This document shows positions 63,604-64,000 of a stretch of 64,000 bases of DNA, piece after piece. Each line of letters starts with the position of its first letter. Position 1 is the stretch's first letter. Origin of the DNA: Prescottella equi (GTDB lineage: Bacteria > Actinomycetota > Actinomycetes > Mycobacteriales > Mycobacteriaceae); contig NZ_LWTX01000007.1 in NCBI RefSeq assembly GCF_002094305.1, forward strand, positions 1-64,000, in the 5' to 3' direction. The notes beneath the pieces were generated by a model. That model made no database searches, was not told where the DNA came from, and saw nothing but the letters and a program-made list of their open reading frames with translations. The position numbers and the translations under genes were made by a program.

Positions 63604-63618
63604 TGCGGAGGAGGTGAC

Positions 63619-64000
63619 ATGGGACTGATCGATACTTACGGTGACCAGCTCGTCAGTGCATTCTGGACGACGGTGCAGCTCACCTTCTGGTCGGCGCTCG
63701 GCGCCCTGATCTGGGGCACGATCCTCGCCGCGATGCGGGTCTCCCCCGTTCCGATCCTGCGGATCTTCGCGACCTGGTACGTCAACATCTTCCGCAACAC
63801 GCCGCTGACACTGATCATCGTGTTCTGCTCGGTGGGCCTTTACCAGAACCTCGGCGTGCACTTCGCGCCGGAGGATTCGTCGACGTTCATCGACCAGAAC
63901 AACTTCCGCCTGGCAGTGCTCGGTTTCGTCGTCTACACCGCCGCGTTCGTGTGCGAATCGCTGCGCTCGGGCATCAACACCGTGCCGATCGGACAGGCCG
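63619..64000 (+). CDS. gluC: glutamate ABC transporter permease, 5' part
   Basis: The first 127 codons, running off the window. ATG 63619 follows GGAGGAGG. Membrane segments visible at about 13-34 (FWTTVQLTFWSALGALIWGTI), 50-75 (FATWYVNIFRNTPLTLIIVF) and from about 100. FRNTPL and the upstream helix pattern mark the HisM/GlnP family of PAAT permeases. It forms the membrane channel with GluD. Confidence 0.9.
   Translation, partial: MGLIDTYGDQLVSAFWTTVQLTFWSALGALIWGTILAAMRVSPVPILRIFATWYVNIFRNTPLTLIIVFCSVGLYQNLGVHFAPEDSSTFIDQNNFRLAVLGFVVYTAAFVCESLRSGINTVPIGQA

Overview
The window is high-GC chromosomal DNA from an actinobacterium of the Mycobacteriales, most likely Rhodococcus or a close relative. 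The evidence is the protein content (SigA and SigB, an IdeR with every expected metal ligand, LexA next to a ChiZ-type LysM protein, NrdR, a resuscitation-promoting factor, polyphosphate glucokinase, many actinobacterial DUF proteins) and a gene order that, as I recall it, follows the Mycobacterium tuberculosis Rv2695-Rv2733c block with blocks inserted. No rRNA, tRNA, CRISPR array, transposase, integrase or phage gene was seen. The annotation has 53 protein-coding genes, two of them cut by the window ends.

Region 1 (1-7.1 kb): end of an alpha/beta hydrolase, DUF3710-dut, DUF3093, DUF4193, a Cei-like envelope protein, suhB, ppgK and the principal sigma factor sigA. Region 2 (7.1-16.2 kb): a CPA2 antiporter with its TrkA-C subunit, DUF952, a 67-aa zinc-binding-like protein, an SF2 helicase, YihY/BrkB, DUF3039, DUF3099, a large methyltransferase and sigB behind an ECF-type promoter. 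Region 3 (16.2-24.1 kb): a GNAT/acyl-CoA-synthetase-like protein acetyltransferase coupled to an AcuC deacetylase, divergent ideR-galE, DUF4192 and a lipoprotein.

Region 4 (24.3-34.9 kb): PAC2, an alpha/beta hydrolase behind two palindromes, a DUF3516 helicase, DUF4203, DUF1540, DUF5997, a LysR effector-domain-only protein, OxyR, two secreted proteins including an Rpf, and a permuted NlpC/P60-like protein beside a tiny membrane protein. Region 5 (34.9-45.8 kb) looks inserted relative to M. tuberculosis: a ribose-type ABC operon (rbsK, rbsA, a permease fused to its binding protein) with a divergent LacI regulator and two operators, a class III aminotransferase, and hrpA.

Region 6 (45.9-50.9 kb): nrdR, a ChiZ-like gene divergent from lexA with two SOS boxes between them, an acyl-CoA dehydrogenase and an NCS2 permease. 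Region 7 (51.0-64 kb): a secreted protein with a papain-like Cys-His-Asp pattern, a membrane-anchored beta-propeller-like protein with no evident start codon, hflX, dapF, a Rv2728c-like protein, miaA, DUF349, a Rv2732c-like membrane protein, miaB and the start of a glutamate ABC transporter operon (gluA, gluB, gluC).

The region is mostly core genome: transcription (sigA, sigB, ideR, lexA, nrdR, oxyR), RNA modification (miaA, miaB), nucleotide hygiene (dut), envelope and lysine/DAP synthesis (dapF). The less ordinary parts are the acetylation/deacetylation pair, the permease-binding-protein fusion, the HTH-less LysR-like protein paired with DUF5997, and the two putative papain-like enzymes. 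Family assignments rest on recognition of motifs and gene order, without database searches.
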